From: a virus
Virus record (IMG/VR): IMGVR_UViG_3300025701_000018
Location: 1-50,690 of that record
DNA: 50,690 nt
Strand: one strand, 5' to 3'
Both the position numbers and the translations under genes were made by a program. The number at the start of each line of letters is the position of its first letter. The first letter of the stretch is position 1. The notes below the pieces were generated by a model. The model was given only the letters and a program-made list of their open reading frames with translations. It was not told the origin of the DNA and searched no databases. This document shows, in pieces, positions 50,676-50,690 of the stretch.

Positions 50676-50690
50676 TCTTTTATCCTAGTT

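Overview
This window is part of an AT-rich genome of a T4-like (myovirus-morphology) marine tailed phage. The evidence is: (i) the start of a contractile-tail sheath gene at the left edge; (ii) neck and tail-completion genes matching gp13, gp14 and gp15 of marine T4-like phages; (iii) very large modular fibre-type structural genes of the kind known in cyanophages and pelagimyophages; and (iv) repeated T4-type late promoter elements (ATAAATA or CTAAATA) just upstream of structural genes. No photosynthesis gene, tRNA, CRISPR, insertion sequence or integrase was seen, so I cannot tell a cyanobacterial host from a SAR11-type host.

Layout. 1-2574: tail sheath (partial, minus strand), a small HNH-like protein, a dNMP-kinase-like P-loop protein, an unknown small protein and neck protein gp13. 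2625-8313: a compact plus-strand operon with neck protein gp14, two acidic low-complexity proteins, the tail sheath stabiliser gp15, a Nudix hydrolase, a cupin-like protein and a small helical protein. 8306-12395: three minus-strand structural genes, comprising a fibre with a cupredoxin-like tip, an 847-residue subtilisin-like protease interrupted by a large insertion, and a short fibre protein. 12461-22290: a non-structural island. 22352-50675: a minus-strand block of structural and fibre genes, including four giant proteins of 2466, 2011, 1808 and 1261 residues, which together occupy about 22.6 kb.

The island is the standout feature. Within 9.8 kb it carries two flavin-dependent (tryptophan-type) halogenases, seven proteins with 2OG-Fe(II) oxygenase-like folds, one NodU/CmcH/TobZ-type O-carbamoyltransferase and one unrecognised protein. 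This is the enzyme content of a natural-product tailoring cluster, but there is no backbone synthase, and it sits inside a phage structural region. The two divergent intergenic regions inside it share a TATATATAG-type sequence and lack the late element, which suggests earlier expression than the virion genes. The substrate is unknown. Candidates are a host metabolite or envelope component, or the phage's own fibres or DNA.

The fibre region is highly modular. It contains seven-fold arrays of CBM-like repeats, beta-helix regions, two Asp-box (BNR-type) beta-propellers, one seven-repeat FG-GAP propeller with near-identical 165-bp DNA repeats, a peptidase S74 chaperone end and a glycine-rich adhesin. 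Several structural junctions combine a hairpin with a late promoter. At 22292-22331 the hairpin would hide the ribosome-binding site of the next gene in read-through RNA but not in RNA started at the internal late promoter, as in the T4 lysozyme gene.
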